DNA of 7,240 bases from Verrucomicrobiota bacterium (GTDB lineage Bacteria; Verrucomicrobiota; Verrucomicrobiia; Chthoniobacterales; JAFAMB01), in assembly GCA_019241095.1 (NCBI GenBank), contig JAFAXJ010000313.1, positions 1 to 7,240 on the forward strand, read 5' to 3'. Position numbers and translations under genes: made by a program. A model generated the notes under the pieces. It did not search any database. It worked only from the letters and a program-made list of their open reading frames with translations, and was not told the origin of the DNA. This document shows, one piece after another, positions 5,682 through 7,240 of the stretch. Position 1 is the first letter of the stretch, and each line of letters begins with the position of its first letter.

Positions 5682-6230
5682 GTGGATCGCGCTGCATTCC
5701 GAACTTCACTCTGTTCAATAGACCTTTCCAAAAGGACCCAGGAACAGTCATATCGAACAAGAATGATTGAATTGCTTGACACCTGCCCCGATTGTTTTTG
5801 CCGCGCGACTTTTCCTGCTCATTTCACCGGGAGTGCTTTTATTGCTAGGGCCAATGGTGCTCAGTGTCTTTTACATTATCATCAGAAACTAGATCACTGG
5901 TTACAGTTTGGAGGGCATTGTGACGGAGAGGAAAACGTGATCGCAGTTGCACAACGCGAGGCTTTTGAAGAGTCCGGGATCAGCCATCTTGTGATTCAGT
6001 CGCCAGATCCGTTCGATCTCGATATCCAGCATATTCCTGCGTATGGAAAAGAGCCCGAGCATTTGCATTATGATGTGCGCTATCTATTCATTGCGCCTGC
6101 AGCCTCGGAGGCTCGACTCAGCCCGGAAAACCGGGAAATGCGGTGGTTTACTCTCAGAGAAATGAGTTCCTTGAGTTGGGATCCGGGGTTGCGGCGAGTT
6201 GCAGAAAGGTTGCAGGCGTTACTAGCGTGA
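5682..6230 (+). CDS. Nudix hydrolase
   Basis: A protein of 182 residues with a complete Nudix box at 78-100: GHCDGEE starts it and REAFEESGI ends it, fitting GX5EX7REUXEEXGU with no missing metal-binding Glu. Such enzymes split nucleoside diphosphates linked to other groups, with Mg2+ or Mn2+; the substrate is not predictable here. The sequence before the box (HFTGSAF at 47-53, LLHYHQKLDHWLQFGGH) and the N-terminal RTRMIELLDTCPDCF resemble a common subfamily of stand-alone cytosolic Nudix proteins in which this N-terminal helix is conserved. That favours the GTG at 5682 over the internal ATG at 5763, which would cut into the conserved segment; a TAG at 5664 blocks any longer frame. No clear Shine-Dalgarno sequence precedes either. 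It is divergent from the membrane protein/thpR unit and convergent with the rRNA operon, so it is probably transcribed alone. Confidence 0.92.
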   Translation: MDRAAFRTSLCSIDLSKRTQEQSYRTRMIELLDTCPDCFCRATFPAHFTGSAFIARANGAQCLLHYHQKLDHWLQFGGHCDGEENVIAVAQREAFEESGISHLVIQSPDPFDLDIQHIPAYGKEPEHLHYDVRYLFIAPAASEARLSPENREMRWFTLREMSSLSWDPGLRRVAERLQALLA

Positions 6231-6317
6231 AGAACGGTCCACTCGATCACCATACGTAGAAAATGACGGGAAATGCGTTTTGAGTGCGCAACAATCTGCG
6301 GAAACGAAAGTCCTTTC

Positions 6318-6600
6318 TCATTGCTCAAAGGAAGGTTGATCGCGATATAACACCATTATAAACGTCGCAAACAGCTCCGCGCCACTAAGCCAAGTACAGC
6401 TCATTTTAGGATGGACGCACTCTTTAGCGATAATTACTTCAACTATTCTAATTCTTGCCGTCGCATATGCGTAAATGAGAATCACCACCCCGATTGCTTT
6501 AATCACGGACAGGGCTGCTAGCCGGGTCTCGATTCCATGCGTCTGAGGATCGGCTTTTAACCAGAAATCATTTTTCGGTTTGCGAGATCGATAGATTGAT
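6318..6600 (-). pseudogene. Start-less open frame with two hydrophobic stretches, possible gene remnant
   Basis: The 6231-6609 interval has no convincing gene. On the minus strand a frame stays open from inside the rRNA terminator to a stop at 6318. It encodes hydrophobic stretches around 6521-6455 (LAALSVIKAIGVVILIYAYA) and 6395-6345 (TWLSGAELFATFIMVLY), separated by a charged/Cys-containing linker. There is no usable ATG beyond the terminator; the only internal candidate is a GTG near 6506. It could be the 3' remnant of a small membrane protein gene cut off at the rRNA operon edge, or chance. Confidence 0.2.
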
Positions 6601-6609
6601 AATGCTGCC

Positions 6610-6650
6610 GAAAAAACGGGAACCCCGGCCTGCTTTCGCGGGCCGGGGTT
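6610..6650 (-). terminator. Intrinsic terminator of the rRNA operon
   Basis: On the minus strand AACCCCGGCC (6650-6641) pairs perfectly with GGCCGGGGTT (6630-6621) around a 10-nt loop, then CCCG and six Ts (6616-6611) follow. This is a textbook strong terminator beginning only 7 nt beyond the 5S 3' end. Confidence 0.95.
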
Positions 6651-6657
6651 CATTAAC

Positions 6658-6773
6658 TCTGGCAACGTCCTACTCTCGCACAACCTAAAGATGCACTACC
6701 ATCGGGGCTGTAGCGTTTCACTTCCGTGTTCGGAATGGGAACGGGTGGTGCCACTACGCTAAGTATCACCAGA
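6658..6773 (-). rRNA. rrf: 5S ribosomal RNA
   Basis: Complete 5S rRNA of about 116 nt. The termini pair as TCTGG (6773-6769) with CCAGA (6662-6658). The conserved internal strings CCGTTCCCATTCCGAACACGG (read here in two parts, CCGTTCCCATTCC and GAACACGG), CCGATGGTAGT and GAGAGTAGGACG are present in order. It lies downstream of the 23S gene and directly before the terminator, so it is the last gene of the operon. Ends are set by helix I pairing and could shift by 1-3 nt. Confidence 0.95.
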
Positions 6774-6776
6774 AGG

Positions 6777-6839
6777 CTGGTGAAGCCGAAATTAGCCCTT
6801 GGGGGAAATCTGGGGGAGGTCTCTTCTCAACTTCACCAG
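6777..6839 (-). repeat. 9-bp inverted repeat in the 23S-5S spacer
   Basis: CTTCACCAG (6831-6839) and CTGGTGAAG (6777-6785) are perfect inverted repeats 45 nt apart, just before the 5S 5' end in the transcript. They would form a stem in the precursor, perhaps a processing signal. The rest of the roughly 205-nt spacer shows no tRNA or ORF. Confidence 0.5.
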
Positions 6840-6978
6840 AAATTCTAGCGATGCATTGAAAGAACTTCATGAACTCTGACAGCTGCATACTGGTAAATCC
6901 ATTCGATTGGAACTGAGTTTTACAAAATTGATTGTTAAAGACGTGTTGGCCGATAAGTCGGTTTAAACAGCAGAAACA

Positions 6979-7240
<262 letters not shown>

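Noticed and set aside
5551..5760. Minus-strand 69-residue open frame between the membrane protein and Nudix genes
   Set aside because: It overlaps the Nudix N-terminus and shows no domain, membrane segment or ribosome binding site.
5796..5804. CPDCFC cysteine cluster in the Nudix protein as a zinc site
   Set aside because: The segment matches a conserved N-terminal stretch of the Nudix subfamily (GPDxF-type), and no second cysteine pair follows.
6774..6978. A tRNA in the 23S-5S spacer
   Set aside because: No GTTCRA T-loop motif with matching acceptor stem was seen on the minus strand.

Overview
The window looks like chromosomal DNA from a free-living bacterium of moderate GC content. It mixes housekeeping genes, an rRNA operon end and the start of a large repetitive surface protein. 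The autotransporter-associated beta-strand (PATR) type of surface protein, the exported DmpA-family peptidase, the Nudix subtype and the near absence of Shine-Dalgarno motifs would suit a soil or environmental Verrucomicrobia- or Acidobacteria-like organism. That placement is inference; the 23S rRNA fragment at 6979-7240 is the proper marker for it.

Layout: (1) 1-1528, minus strand: the N-terminal 509 residues of a secreted PATR-repeat protein that runs out of the window. (2) 1529-1700: a short divergent intergenic region. (3) 1701-3661, plus strand: a DUF72/YecE-family gene followed after 14 nt by an exported P1/S58 (DmpA-like) self-cleaving peptidase, closed by a weak hairpin. (4) 3926-4309, plus strand: a RidA-type enamine/imine deaminase with its own likely promoter and a foldable leader. 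(5) 4310-4556: a non-coding, structure-rich segment between convergent genes, holding an inverted-repeat element of about 150 bp and a GC-rich palindrome. (6) 4557-5533, minus strand: a two-gene unit, a small two-helix membrane protein followed (2 nt gap) by the 2H phosphoesterase ThpR. (7) 5682-6230, plus strand: a Nudix hydrolase, divergent from that unit. (8) 6231-6609: no convincing gene, only a start-less open frame with two hydrophobic stretches. (9) 6610-7240, minus strand: the rRNA operon end, with partial 23S, a spacer of about 205 nt without tRNA, 5S and a strong intrinsic terminator.

The genes do not form one pathway. RidA (clearing of reactive enamines), the Nudix enzyme (probable nucleotide-type pyrophosphate hydrolysis) and ThpR (RNA cyclic phosphate ring opening) are all small housekeeping or clean-up enzymes, while the peptidase and the PATR protein act outside the cytoplasm. 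I found no defence system, CRISPR array, intact transposase or tRNA. The least explained stretch is the intergenic inverted-repeat region at about 4345-4540.
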